Positions 11,831 to 21,685 of a stretch of DNA of 64,000 bases are shown piece after piece; the first letter of the stretch is position 1; every line of letters begins with the position of its first letter. The notes beneath the pieces were generated by a model that was not told the origin of the DNA, ran no database searches, and saw only the letters and a program-made list of their open reading frames with translations. This stretch comes from Bryoerythrophyllum caledonicum (lineage: Eukaryota > Streptophyta > Bryopsida > Pottiales > Pottiaceae), in NCBI GenBank assembly GCA_963971425.1, contig OZ020518.1, forward strand, positions 1,679,263-1,743,262, written 5' to 3'. Position numbers and translations under genes: made by a program.

Positions 11831-12780
11831 TTAATCCCGAAATTACGAAGAGTCCCCTAGGGGAACTCCTGAAGGTTTGGGCAAGTTTCTACTGTGTCAA
11901 ATTTATAACATTTTTTATTGATTTTTTTAAATTGTAGATGGACATTACTAAAAGCTTTGTGTGATTCCAATTTTTTCCTAAATCCAACATTTAATGAAAA
12001 AGTTATACATGTTTTGAAGTTCAAATGGGGAGAGCGGGCACGTCGGGCAACTCCAAAAACTTTTGCTAGGACACTCTATTGAATGTGAGATTTTTAAACA
12101 GTAGAAAATAACATGATTTCCTTTCATATTTGATTCTTGTCTTTAGTGAAGAATAGCATGTTAATCCAAGTCAAACATTTTCACACATTGTCGCACATTT
12201 TCGGGCAAGGTACCAAAAAATCTTCTTCTTTTCCACATAAGACTTGGAGATCTTCATATTTTTTACTTTTTATTTTCTCCACGGCAATATGTAGAGTAAA
12301 CCTTTTCATTGACCATTCGGATTCTCATTCTAAATCATATTAAGTTCACAAAAAAACAAAACCTCAATTGCCAAGTTTTGAACCTCCACTCCTTGCACAA
12401 TTTTTTTGAATATGCTACACCTTTTGTTTACCTCTAAAAATTGGTGTAAAAGGAACTAATACCATGCATAACATGGTGGTAAAGAATTTAGACCTTGTGT
12501 AGTGCAAAAGTTGGACACCAAGTGAAGTCAAAGTATGGTGATCCACCAAACGCAAGGAAAAAAATGAACCATTTTCTGTATTTTGAACACTATAATCTTT
12601 CAATCCGTGCGGTCAAAGTTTATGAAATTTTGTGAGGATCTTAACTAATAAGTCTTTATTGAGATCCTACGGTTAAAACTAGAAATAAAAAGTTTTGGTT
12701 TTCTTCCTTACTCATTGCAGTGAAACAAGCAGTTTTGAAGTGCCATTGATTTGAAAATGGCTTGGTAATTTAGGGATTAA
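11831..12780 (+). mobile_element. Reference full-length TTAA-flanked MITE (piggyBac- or Sola3-like)
   Basis: TTAA (11831-11834) precedes TCCCGAAATTACG, and GGTAATTTAGGGA precedes TTAA (12777-12780), leaving a 942-bp element with short inverted ends. No further flanking duplication exists outside the TTAA in this or other copies, so TTAA is best read as the duplicated target. Known: TTAA targets are used by piggyBac and Sola3 transposases; short ends beginning CCC fit piggyBac. No transposase is encoded, and no autonomous partner was seen in the window. Relatives or fragments occur at 1-235, 7271-8167, 8273-8797, 8798-10480, 10500-10961, 11305-11539, 31139-31841, about 34860-35667, 47497-48291, 54676-55444 and 55795-56190. 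Confidence 0.72.
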
Positions 12781-12788
12781 AGGGTTAA

Positions 12789-12926
12789 GGGGCGGTTTAC
12801 ACTACGGACCAAGAACTCGTTCCATGCACCTCTAAAATCTGTGATTGGCTCCATCAACTCGATTGGCCAATCACATATTTTAGAGGTGCATGCGACGAGT
12901 TCTTTGTCTGTAGTGTAAACTGCCCC
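12789..12926. mobile_element. Hairpin Tourist-like (PIF/Harbinger) MITE
   Basis: A 138-bp element that is almost entirely one inverted repeat. Arms of about 63 bp run from GGGGCGGTTTACACTAC to GTAGTGTAAACTGCCCC and meet near 'ctccatcaactcg'. The flanks are TAA on both sides (12786-12788 and 12927-12929). A GGGGC terminus with a TAA/TTA 3-bp duplication is the Tourist pattern. It could fold into a long hairpin and be a small-RNA source if transcribed. Confidence 0.8.
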
Positions 12927-12934
12927 TAAGATAT

Positions 12935-14300
12935 GAAGAAGGACGAGGAAGTGAGGATCCACATGAATTGTCAATGCACATGCTCTTAAAAGTCCACAAT
13001 CACAAGGCCAGTTCTGAACACTGAAAAGAAGAACAGGATTGCATCGACCTTGTTGCCTTGACACTATTAAAACGAGCACAGTCATTACATGCCGCTTATC
13101 ATGCTCTGCAACCAAATCGGACACTGCCATGTAATTCAACCTCACACAACATTCCACAGTGACAATGGTTTTTCTCTAAGTCCTCAAACTTCTGCAGACT
13201 GACAGCATGAGATTTGTGGTGCCCTATTCAGACGAGGATGAAAAGGCTCCGAATTAGCTCGCACTTATGCCTAATGAGGGATATTTTTAGAGGTTGGCGG
13301 TTTGCCGGGAAGAATTGGGAGTTTGATTGTGAGTTCAAGGTAGATTTCCTTTTTATGACCATTGAGTATCAAATATATAGTATCAAACTCTTGACCTCTA
13401 TGTGGATAACTTATAAATTTGTAAAGTGGTGACGAGTACGGTTGCAAAGGGAATTGCGTTTAAAACAATGGCCCCAATGTAGTAGGACTATAAAACATTC
13501 TAATCATTGTTTACATCTACAGTAATCATCCTATTTATTATATTGGCCAGTCTTATGTAATTAAGGAATTACACTTGTTAGATACAAAATTTGGAAGGCA
13601 TGAGAAGTAGTCACAAGTCACACTTTTTCCGCTGGCCAAAATAATAGGGATTGGTCAAAATAACCTACATGCTATTACTAGCTTTGATGGTCCTTACGTA
13701 GTAAAATTTAGCTTTTATTTGTGACTTAGAGCTCCTAACCAAATTTATTGATTCTCAACCTTTCACAAATCTTGGTGGAGCGTTCATAGACTTTTGTATT
13801 TGTAGATTTTCTAGATGTCAAAGTTTGTAGAAGCTACCAAAGTTTCCAATATGTCAATTACTATGCCATATGTTGACAACCAATGAACATTGTGAAATGC
13901 TGATTATATGAGACATGGATTGTTCAAGTAACATTGTATGTGTACTCTTATCAGTTACATAGAATTTGTAACAGCAAGTATAATACAAGTAACAAGGACA
14001 AGTGTAGTACAAGTAACAAGTACAAGTATAGTACAATCCTGCAGGAAGCTGTGAGGTTGGTTTCCATGATGCTTTTAATTTCAACTCCACAACCAGTGAT
14101 TGAAGAAGTTGCAGTAGAATATCATGTCACATGCAGAGCTCAACTCAGCAATGAGTCAACGTCAGGAGCAGTGGGTGAAAGTTTTTCCAGTTCTGTGATT
14201 TGTAAAGTCACCCATAAAAATTCTTTTAGCTGTAACTGTAGCTGCAGTGTTTCATGCACCTTTCGAAGTCATCAAGTTTTCATCAGCTTGAGTTTATTGG
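12935..14300. repeat. Dispersed repeat A, copy 1
   Basis: From about 13080 onward it matches 36770-38040 in direct orientation: the words around 'atcatgctctgcaacca', 'ctgcagactgaca', 'ttgtggtgcc', 'taatgagggatattt' and the ACAAG-rich stretch near 13980-14030 recur in order. A part upstream of 13080 matches about 27090-27176. It is non-coding as far as can be seen, with scattered short frames only. Terminal repeats were not identified, so the element class is unknown. Confidence 0.6.
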
Positions 14301-14394
14301 CTCTGTCCTAGACAGAGGCTTTGTATTGAGGCCCGCAACGATTTCGCAAAAAGTCCAATGACCTATCTCCTTTTGCGTTCACACTTACCTGCAG

Positions 14395-14492
14395 GCCAGA
14401 AAACCCAGAAACAGGAAAAACCCAGAATGTGAACGCGGAATGGAAAAACCCAGAAACAGAAACCCCAGAAACAGGAAACCCCAGAAACAGAG
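14395..14492 (+). repeat. Short tandem repeat, 'cccagaaacag' type
   Basis: About five imperfect copies of an 'aaacccagaaacagg' word lie directly upstream of the calmodulin-like gene fragment. Confidence 0.7.
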
Positions 14493-14800
14493 TTGAGTAA
14501 GGTGTTGACGTCGCTCGGGGGTGAGATTTCGGACGGGGAGATGCAGGAGCTGATGAAGCAGATTGATACAGATTGATAAGGATGATGATGGGTTTATAAG
14601 TGTGGCGGAATTTATTGATTTTCATCAAACGAGCGCGGTGTCGTCGGTCAGTGCGGAGGCGTCGCTTGTGCATGATCCAATGAGAGGTAAGATTTCGGCC
14701 AACGAATTGCAATCGGTCTTGGTTAGTCTCGGGGATAAGGGGCACTCGCTTGAGGTATGTAAGCAGATGATTAGCAGCATGGATAAACGGAGTGGATGGA
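14490..14800 (+). pseudogene. Fragment of a calmodulin-like (EF-hand, CML/polcalcin type) gene
   Basis: The translation gives ELSKVLTSLGGEISDGEMQE, then an EF-hand loop DKDDDGFISVAEFIDF, then a half EF-hand GKISANELQSVLVSLGDKG leading to a last partial motif at SSMDK. These are typical of plant CML proteins. The preceding EF loops are absent, the third hand has lost its first half (VHDPMR in place of a normal loop start), and a 10-bp tandem duplication of CAGATTGATA at about 14560-14580 shifts the frame and introduces a stop. It is a broken partial copy, with no intron seen. It heads a run of host-gene fragments that continues to 19.3 kb. Confidence 0.8.
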
Positions 14801-15248
14801 GCAGAGCTGTGTCACCCAAGTGAAAACCACGGTCGTCACCCAAGTCACCGGGGGTGTGCAGGTTGACGCTCAGGGAAACGTCCAAGGCGCATATATTCAA
14901 ACCCAAGAGATATGCTCAACGCAAGTTGCAAGTAACGGAGCTGCGCAGGTTTCCCAAACAAACGGATATTATCAACAACAATCGCACACCCAGCAATGGT
15001 CGGCATATCCTTCGTCGAACCAAGCTCCGAATTTTAACCCGAACTCTGCGCCCGGTACGGTGCCCACCATGATGCAAGGTTATCCACCGCAGCAGATGAC
15101 ACCAGCGAATGGCTCGAGTTATTTCCAGCCTCAGCCAGCAGCAAACCCATCGGGAACTGTGACCATGGGCTACACATGGATTTGTGGATTTCATGGAGTT
15201 TCAAGAGTTGATGGGTGGTCAATAAACAAAACACCCGAGGATGCGTGA
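14796..15248 (+). CDS. Gln/Ser-rich ORF of unknown origin, probably a gene fragment
   Basis: An open frame of 150 codons starts inside the end of the EF-hand fragment. The protein is rich in Q, S, T, N and P (for example NGYYQQQSHTQQWSAYPSS) and looks intrinsically disordered. It resembles the low-complexity tails of plant RNA-binding or C2-type proteins, but no family could be named. It has the composition of a real coding sequence, unlike the surrounding AT-rich DNA, yet lacks a plausible start or end of its own. The last 25 residues differ in character and may be out of the original frame. Most likely it is a captured or broken piece. Confidence 0.4.
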   Translation: MEQSCVTQVKTTVVTQVTGGVQVDAQGNVQGAYIQTQEICSTQVASNGAAQVSQTNGYYQQQSHTQQWSAYPSSNQAPNFNPNSAPGTVPTMMQGYPPQQMTPANGSSYFQPQPAANPSGTVTMGYTWICGFHGVSRVDGWSINKTPEDA

Positions 15249-15504
15249 AATCACCGCATTGGATAGTCGAAGGATTGTGGTTGAAAACCGTTGGATTCGG
15301 GACAGCAGAGATTCGGTTTATCGGGAGGTGAGAAAACTAGGGCAGGCGATGGAGTTACCAGAAGAAGAGCACGATGATTTCAACGGTAACACCTAACCCT
15401 AGAGAGGGAGATCCATTTTTTTCGCAGATCCCATTTTTTCGGTCATCCCACTTTGGCGTTTGATAGAAGTATAAACATGCCTCCATCCCTCATTGTGCCT
15501 CATT

Positions 15505-15977
15505 GTCTACTTCAGGTGCCTCATTTACTGGTCTGATGGGTCATGGTACCGTGCTGCGGTGCCCAACGGTGCTTCCAGTGGTGAGATACTCTTTTGTTTT
15601 TTGAGGGCTTGTGTTTTTTTCCTTTCGATTTGTCATGTGGTTCGGTTATTGGATTTTTGGAGGATTGATCAAGGGTTGATGGTTGTGTTGACGATTAGCT
15701 GTGGTTGTGTTTTGTGAAGGTGTGTACGAGGCATTGGAGTTGAGGGATGGAGGCAAGCAGAAGGTATCGATGTAACTTATTTTGTGTAATTCGAGATTAG
15801 AAATGTAGAGAGTTTTGTCTTTTGTGTTGATGTTGCATTCGGGACGGGACTGAATGGTTGCTACAGGATGTGAAATTCTGATTTTGGTTTCTTTTTATGC
15901 AGTTGGGAGCTAACGCTATCTTGGCAGGTTCACTCGCTGTCTGCAAGGCTGGGGTTTCCAAGCTCCCACTTTACCAG
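15505..15977 (+). pseudogene. Enolase gene fragment, three exons with introns, internally deleted
   Basis: Three exon-like pieces with GT-AG borders read as enolase. The first, ending at about 15581, is WSDGSWYRAAVPNGASSG. The second, 15720-15763, is VYEALELRDGGKQK. The third, 15903-15977, is LGANAILAGSLAVCKAG plus VSKLPLYQ. Known enolases have about 50 residues between the RDGG and CKQK-LGANAIL motifs; here DGG is joined directly to KQK, exactly at the normal exon end, so a whole segment is missing. Catalytic and C-terminal barrel parts are absent. Retained introns show a DNA-level copy, not a retrocopy. A weak upstream piece near 15245-15390 (ITALDSRR...) may be a decayed first exon, but this is not certain. 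Confidence 0.82.
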
Positions 15978-16439
15978 GTTAGTTCGTGGTCATTGCTGGA
16001 GCACTTTTTGTTGCTCATGTGAATCTCTCATATATGTTAACGGTTAACCTTGGGGGTCTTTACATTGTAAAACTTTCTTGCTGAACAATGTTTTCTCTTA
16101 ACAACGACGTATCCTGGAGCTTAGTCGAGGAGTTTGGTGATGAAAAGACATCGGTGATCATTTTAGGTGATTTTTCACGTCTTGGTTTGAATCGTGTATG
16201 GCTTGATTACTGCAGACTTTGCTCTCATTTTGTAAATGGTTATTCCTTTGGCAAACATAAATTTTTAGAATTTGCTAGCTATCAGTCTGTTTTTTGTCAA
16301 GTGATGTTTGAAGATGCGTCAAGGGTTTATAGTCTTGTTGCTTTCAAGTACTTCTAGTTCGGTATGTAACTTGTTTTTCCTTTTTTCACAGATAAGAGTG
16401 GACTTTGGTTGTGACGTGGATTGTGAGGTAAAATGGTGA

Positions 16440-16676
16440 CGCCGGCTTCAACATCTCTTGTCTCCAACGGTGATGCACGACCAACTTGAACATGATGAGT
16501 GTGCATTTGCAAACATGCAGCATTTCTCTCGTGCAGGTGATTTTCTGTTGTGTAATACAGTAGAAAAATGTTCTGATGAGATTTTATTCTTGGCAGATGG
16601 TGAGACGCTTTACGTTGCCGAGCAGTTTCTGGATAGAGAGTTCGACCCAACTGTTACATGCGGAGGTTGGTACATC
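16440..16676 (+). pseudogene. Unidentified two-exon gene fragment
   Basis: Two stretches of protein-like sequence flank a short GT-AG intron (about 16537-16596). They are EHDECAFANMQHFSRA and DGETLYVAEQFLDREFDPTV, followed by another possible donor (GTTGGT). The joined reading is open and of coding-like composition. The family was not recognised. It lies between the enolase fragment and the RPA-like gene and may be one more displaced exon pair. Confidence 0.35.
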
Positions 16677-16679
16677 TAG

Positions 16680-17597
16680 ACTAGTCATTTCTGGACTTTT
16701 CGCATGTGGTACAGAAAGTCCTTGGTCGTAACAAACTTCAGGCTGTGATGAGAATATTTCATTAACGTAATATCCAATATTTTTTCTCGTATGTCTATGA
16801 TTATACAAATGTGAATAGTATGGCTGGAAGTTGCAGCTACATGTTAGATATACAAACCTGATGTGAACTTCTGTTTCGGTTTCTAAATTGTAATGTACCT
16901 TTCATTTGTGTGCAGCATATTCTTAACGGCATTGGAAGATATAGTGGCTGGTCTTAAGAAGATTTAATATTACAGATGAATATTACAGATTATAAGTTAA
17001 CTTTCTAGATTTTTGCTTCCAATCAGAAGCGGTTATGGGATGTTTTGTTCAAGCTGCTGTAGCGAGCTCCTTCTCATGACTTCGAGTTTTGAACTTTTTA
17101 AAACTATTTCTTGACACTGAATTTTTTTTGCACTTTTAACCGTGCAGGTTTAATGATGCTGGTCATTGTGCACGAAGTTGTACCTTCTGGTTTCATTGCG
17201 TACTCAGTTCTAGGCACTATTGAAATTAAATTCGACTAAGCTCAGTAACTTGTGATAATTGAGTATTATTAAACTGATGTCTGGTTGGCGTAATTAGTTT
17301 AGTTGCAGGTCTGGTCAGAGTTGTGGAAAATCCAGTCAAAGCATAGAGAAGTGGATCTTCGAACTGATAACTTTGTCAGACCATAGTTAATGCCATTGCA
17401 GCGGATTGACGGCGGTTTGCGGCAACATTAATTCGGCACCTATATGAAGAGTGGCCCCAGGATTGATTCTTACCCACATTTCAGTTTGACAGTGTGTGTA
17501 GCTTGTGCAGTTTGAGACAGTGTAGCATTTGTTAGAGAGAGTGTAGTGTTTGCAATTTGAGTCTGTTCCATTGTGTGTGAGTAGAGGTCGTGAGGAA
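16680..17597. other. Flank between gene fragments and RPA-like gene
   Basis: No clear gene. Part of the 3' portion (about 17440-17597) presumably holds the promoter and leader of the RPA-like gene; no TATA box was assigned. Confidence 0.35.
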
Positions 17598-18949
17598 ATG
17601 GCTGAGAGGAGGAGAATGGTTGTGTCCGTTGATGAGATCATGGAGGGTTTGAGAGATGTAGCCTTTGAAGGGAAGGTGTTGAATCGTTATGGTAACTACG
17701 ATTCTACCAAGGTGATTGAGTTTAAATACCTTCATTGTGATCTAGTAGACAGCCAGGGTTTTACAACCGTCACATTAAGTGTGAAAGAGGAACAGGTTAG
17801 AGCACACGAGTCCAAGCTTCGTGTAGGACAAATTATTAGAGTCGAGAATTTTGGAGTGGCAAAGAAAAGTGCAAAGTCGCATGAGAAAGGGGATCTGATG
17901 TTTGTTCTGAAAGTTATGTCTTCTACTGTTGTGAGCTTGGTAGAACCGATCCGTGTTGGTTTTGTTCCCGAATTTTATCATACTGACACTGTTTCAGAAT
18001 TCAGGGCCCGTTCCCATGAGGTGTGGGCAAGTGCAACTATTGCAGTGTGTGTGATAGAGGTGAGGGGGTCTTTTGCTCGGAAGTATGGAAATTTATACCA
18101 AGTGGTAGTTGCAGATGGTATCAAAGAAAGAGACTATGATGTCTTAGCTTTCTCTGACCAATTTAAACTAGAATATGAACAAGTTGTAGAGGCATTCAAC
18201 AATGGATTATGTGTTATGGTGCTTTTCAAGAACATTTCAACAACCCTTTCTGGAGATAAATATCTCATTACAAGAAATCACACCATCATCACCCCTGTCG
18301 TGGATGAAAGCACCAGAATGGAGTTGCAAAGGGTGTTTGAAAAGATTGGGAAGAAAACAATGACGGCATGTAAATCGGTAAGTTTTGCAGTCTTTTAACT
18401 TTTTTCATTTACCATAGTAAAATGCCATTTTTTCACATCTAACTATCCCTTTTGTTTTTTACAGGTGGAAGGAATACTCTCCATTGAAAGACCTTCGGTT
18501 GCTCCCTTTAAGCATCATTGCATCAAATGTCAGTATACTAATTTGATGGTAATAGAAGGAGGTTTTTACTGTAATTACTGTCGTTGTATGCAAGAGGTCG
18601 TGAAAAAAGCACACCTTGTGCGAAAATAGTAAATGGTGATGGAGAATACTCCATCACCATTGAGGGTCAGTGGTTGGTAGCATTAGTAAGGATGAGTGAG
18701 GAGCAATTTCTTGCTCTCTCACGTGGTAATCAAATTAAGCTTTTGTCAAGCTTAAAAGTGAAAGGTATCTACTCTTTGACACCTATGGCTGTCCTGTGTG
18801 GCTATGAAGAAAATATGGAGGTTAGTACTAGTGTTATAGATACGAATTTTTCACAAGGTAGTAAGGGTACTTTTAGAACACCTCCTAAAAGGAAGCTGGA
18901 CGATATGGGAGTCTCCACAGGGTCAGAATCTGTAACCAAGGCGAAGTGA
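17598..18949 (+). CDS. Replication protein A large-subunit-like ssDNA-binding protein (one intron, frameshifted)
   Basis: Exon 1 (17598-18377) encodes MAERRRMVVSVDEIMEG and OB-fold-like strands (LRVGQIIRVENFGVAKK). A GT-AG intron (18378-18464) follows. Exon 2 carries a zinc-ribbon pattern CIKC...CNYC, as in the C-terminal RPA1 OB-fold. Immediately after it the original frame stops at 18627-18629, while the next frame continues with GDGEYSITIEGQWLVALVRM and ends in PPKRKLDD, a nuclear-localisation-like motif. One indel, plausibly in the A-run near 18602-18607, would explain this; a sequencing error or undetected intron is also possible. Known: RPA-like genes are often carried by plant and animal Helitrons. 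Its place 1.1 kb upstream of a Helentron in the same direction suggests it belongs to that element, but a host origin is not excluded. The start was chosen at the first ATG before the conserved region. Confidence 0.7.
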
Positions 18950-19020
18950 GTTCATTGATGTCTTGTATATTTATATCTAATTTCCATATAATTAAATTTT
19001 GTATCTTTGTGCATTTTTGC

Positions 19021-19345
19021 TTGCCATGGCCGCCCTCCCCATAGCTACCAGGAGGATGCTCAACGTCGCTCTTCTGTGTTCCACTGCTTTTGTTTCATAT
19101 GCTGTTACTCCTCAGCCAGATGTATGTTAGCATGGCAACGCTTTCTATTGGATCTGGCCTAGCTTGTTCTAGTGATATCACAAATTAGTTCAGTTTCTAG
19201 GCTGGGTTTTGTAAACGAAAACAGGTGGCCTCTATTTTTTCAACATTGCAGCCCATTCGAAGTCCTTGGTGTTCATGGGTAGTGCTTCGGCAGTGCTTCG
19301 GAGGGCAGTGCATGTCGTTCCTCACATCAGCAGATTAGTTAGTTT
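19021..19345 (+). pseudogene. Short two-exon gene fragment, unidentified
   Basis: ATG at about 19026 opens MAALPIATRRMLNVALLCST, then AFVSYAVTPQPD to a donor GTATGT. A second piece after an acceptor TTGCAG (about 19250) reads AHSKSLVFMGSASAVLRR, then AVHVVPHIS. The N-terminus looks like an organelle-targeting or signal sequence. The joined reading is coding-like but very short, with no family recognised. It may be a captured exon pair beside the Helentron. Confidence 0.3.
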
Positions 19346-19486
19346 ACACAACCTAAATCTTCTGGTGTGTTCTTGGGAGAAGTTTAGTGTGAGAAGATTA
19401 AGAGCAATAGTATATTGTATTTCTCTTTATAAAAGTAAAGTGTTATTGTTTTCCTCCAAAGGGGTATCTATCCTCCAAACTTTCAA

Positions 19487-19850
19487 ATTACTCAAATTAC
19501 TCAAACTACTTAAATTACTCAAATTACTCAAACTACTCAAATTACTCAAATTACTCAAATTACTCAAAAACATGATTTCAAAAGCATGAACTCAAAAACA
19601 TGAACTCAAAAGCATGAACTCAAAAACATGAACTCAAAAACATGATCTCAAAAGCATGAACTCAAAAACATGAACTCAAAAGCATGAACTCAAAAACTCA
19701 AATTACTCAAACTACTTAAATTACTCAAATTACTCAAACTACTCAAATTACTCAAATTACTCAAATTACTCAAATTACTCAAAAACATGATATCAAAAGC
19801 ATGAACTCAAAAGCATGATCTCAAAAGCATAAACTCAAAAACCTTTTCTC
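19487..19850 (+). repeat. Compound tandem array upstream of the Helentron ORFs
   Basis: Two interleaved units, a 9-mer CTCAAATTA (variants CTCAAACTA, CTTAAATTA) and a 14-mer CTCAAAAGCATGAA (variants with AACATGA), form a block that is itself repeated (about 19487-19696 and 19697-19850). The (KLL)n frame across it is an artefact. Known: Helentrons and their non-autonomous relatives (HINEs, DINE-1) often carry short tandem arrays near one end, which fits the position just before the OTU reading frame. Confidence 0.85.
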
Positions 19851-20041
19851 ACCTTTATTATTTCACTTTGTAGCATTCATTTTTATCAACTTGTTTTACA
19901 ATATAGAATTTCCTACCATTATTATTTTCATTATTTCAAAATTTATTTGTAAATTAAAAAATTAGACTTTGTAGATACTTTTTATCAAACATTTATCACT
20001 ATAGATTTGTTTCAATTAATATATATATATAAATTGATATA

Positions 20042-21685
20042 ATGGCTCTTATAGATGAGAAATTAAAAGAGTGTAATTTACGTCGAGTTACTACTTATAA
20101 ATTCATTGTTGGTGATTGTTTATTCGACTCTATTTCATATCTCTTGGACTATGAGATTTCATCTATTATCTTAAGAAAAAATTCTATGAATCATCTTGCC
20201 CAATGCTTAGTTTTAAATACACCAAAAGCACTACAAACACGAAATCAAGAACTAAATCCTCAATGGTTGCATGATTTACATGAAGGTGTATATAATGAGC
20301 ATGACTATATAAGAAAAATGGCTCTTAGTGCAAGTAATGGTGGACTTTGGGGGGACTTTACAGCCATCAAATGGATCTCCGACTATTTACAAAAACCCAT
20401 TTATGTTTGGCTTAATAGTAGTGCAAAAATCATTAGTATATCTAGACAAGAATTAGAATTGGAACCATTACATTTAGCATTTGGAAACTCTCATTACGAA
20501 CCTATTGAAAAAATACACCAATCAATGCCGGTAATTTTATCCAATGATAATAGTTGTAATACTAATAATACAAACAAATGTCATAATGATGTGATTGATT
20601 TAGATTCAAGTTCTTCACATGAAATTGAGGTTCTAAGTTCACAAGAGACATTGATTCAGGATGAATCAAATCAAACATATCTCTCTAGTTGGCAATCAAA
20701 TTTCAATGAACAATGTTTAAATTCAAGTACTTCAACTAAAACATTTGACCATGATATTTTTAACTCCAAAGACTTATTAACAAAAAATAGAAATGATGTT
20801 GTGTTCAACAATGAAATGTACATGGGCTCATTTCCTAGTGTAGCTAATGAAACAATTATAAAATCCAAACTGAAATTAGACATGGATCAAAATTTGGTAG
20901 GAAATATAAACAAAAAAACTAAACAAATGTTTAGGACTGTAGATTTAGATGACCTTTTAAGAACTTTAATGTCAAAGTATTCAACGACTTCCGAAATTGC
21001 TACAAATTTTTTGTTTCAGAAAAACGAACTTGATTTAACAATGAATCAAGTAATGCGTCACATTAGAAACTTGAAATCTGGAAATTTAAAACCTAAGACC
21101 CCCATATTGAAAAAATCACAAGTAATAGATTCTCACATCACTCCAATTGATGTTACTTTACATTCAACCCAATGTTATACATCACCAAAAAAACGATCAT
21201 ATACTAGATGGAAAGAGATGGATGTTGAATTAGAAAAAATTATAAACAATGATGTCAATAACACTTATGTTGATAAAGCAAATTCATTTGTTATCAAAAA
21301 TCCAACCCTCAATAAAACTGCAGTACAAATAGTTAAGCGAATGAAACTTCTATCATCCAAAGCAAAAGCCAATTCCACTTTAATTCAAAAGTTACAAAAA
21401 AGAAAAAATGACCCTTTTGTTAAATTTCATGATAAATTTAATGATACCCCAACCTTTGTATGTGAATTGTGTGAAAGATATAATTTTCTTTCATCATCTA
21501 CTTTGATAAATGAAAAGCTTCTATACCAAATAAACAATTTTCTTCATCGAAGTCTTGTATTAAAACAAGATGAAAATTTATATGTATGCAATATTTGTTT
21601 AAATTGTGTTAAAAATGAGAAGATTCCAGTTTTTTGTGTTCCAAATAACATTTCAAGAAATTCTATCATTACAAGTGTGAAATAA
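20042..21685 (+). CDS. Helentron N-terminal ORF: OTU cysteine protease plus zinc fingers
   Basis: 547 codons from an ATG preceded by an AT-rich TATATATATATA stretch at 20021-20032. OTU domain at residues 20-155: catalytic Cys26 in GDCLFDS, a GDFTAIKWISDYLQKPIYVW stretch at 105-124, and catalytic His151 in GNSHYEPI. A linker of about 250 residues follows, rich in Asn, Ser and Thr. Near residues 470-535 two cysteine pairs, FVCELCERY and YVCNICLNC, plus FCVP form zinc-finger-like motifs. The frame ends at TAA (21683-21685) right after SIITSVK. The next codons in the same frame continue the conserved Helitron region, so this ORF is the first part of what is normally one polyprotein. Known: OTU domains occur in Helentrons and may process the polyprotein or remove ubiquitin; which of these holds here is not known. 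Confidence 0.9.
   Translation: MALIDEKLKECNLRRVTTYKFIVGDCLFDSISYLLDYEISSIILRKNSMNHLAQCLVLNTPKALQTRNQELNPQWLHDLHEGVYNEHDYIRKMALSASNGGLWGDFTAIKWISDYLQKPIYVWLNSSAKIISISRQELELEPLHLAFGNSHYEPIEKIHQSMPVILSNDNSCNTNNTNKCHNDVIDLDSSSSHEIEVLSSQETLIQDESNQTYLSSWQSNFNEQCLNSSTSTKTFDHDIFNSKDLLTKNRNDVVFNNEMYMGSFPSVANETIIKSKLKLDMDQNLVGNINKKTKQMFRTVDLDDLLRTLMSKYSTTSEIATNFLFQKNELDLTMNQVMRHIRNLKSGNLKPKTPILKKSQVIDSHITPIDVTLHSTQCYTSPKKRSYTRWKEMDVELEKIINNDVNNTYVDKANSFVIKNPTLNKTAVQIVKRMKLLSSKAKANSTLIQKLQKRKNDPFVKFHDKFNDTPTFVCELCERYNFLSSSTLINEKLLYQINNFLHRSLVLKQDENLYVCNICLNCVKNEKIPVFCVPNNISRNSIITSVK

Noticed and set aside
19266-19589. Open frame encoding a (KLL)n leucine/lysine repeat
   Set aside because: It is a translation of the CTCAAATTA tandem array and has no independent gene features.
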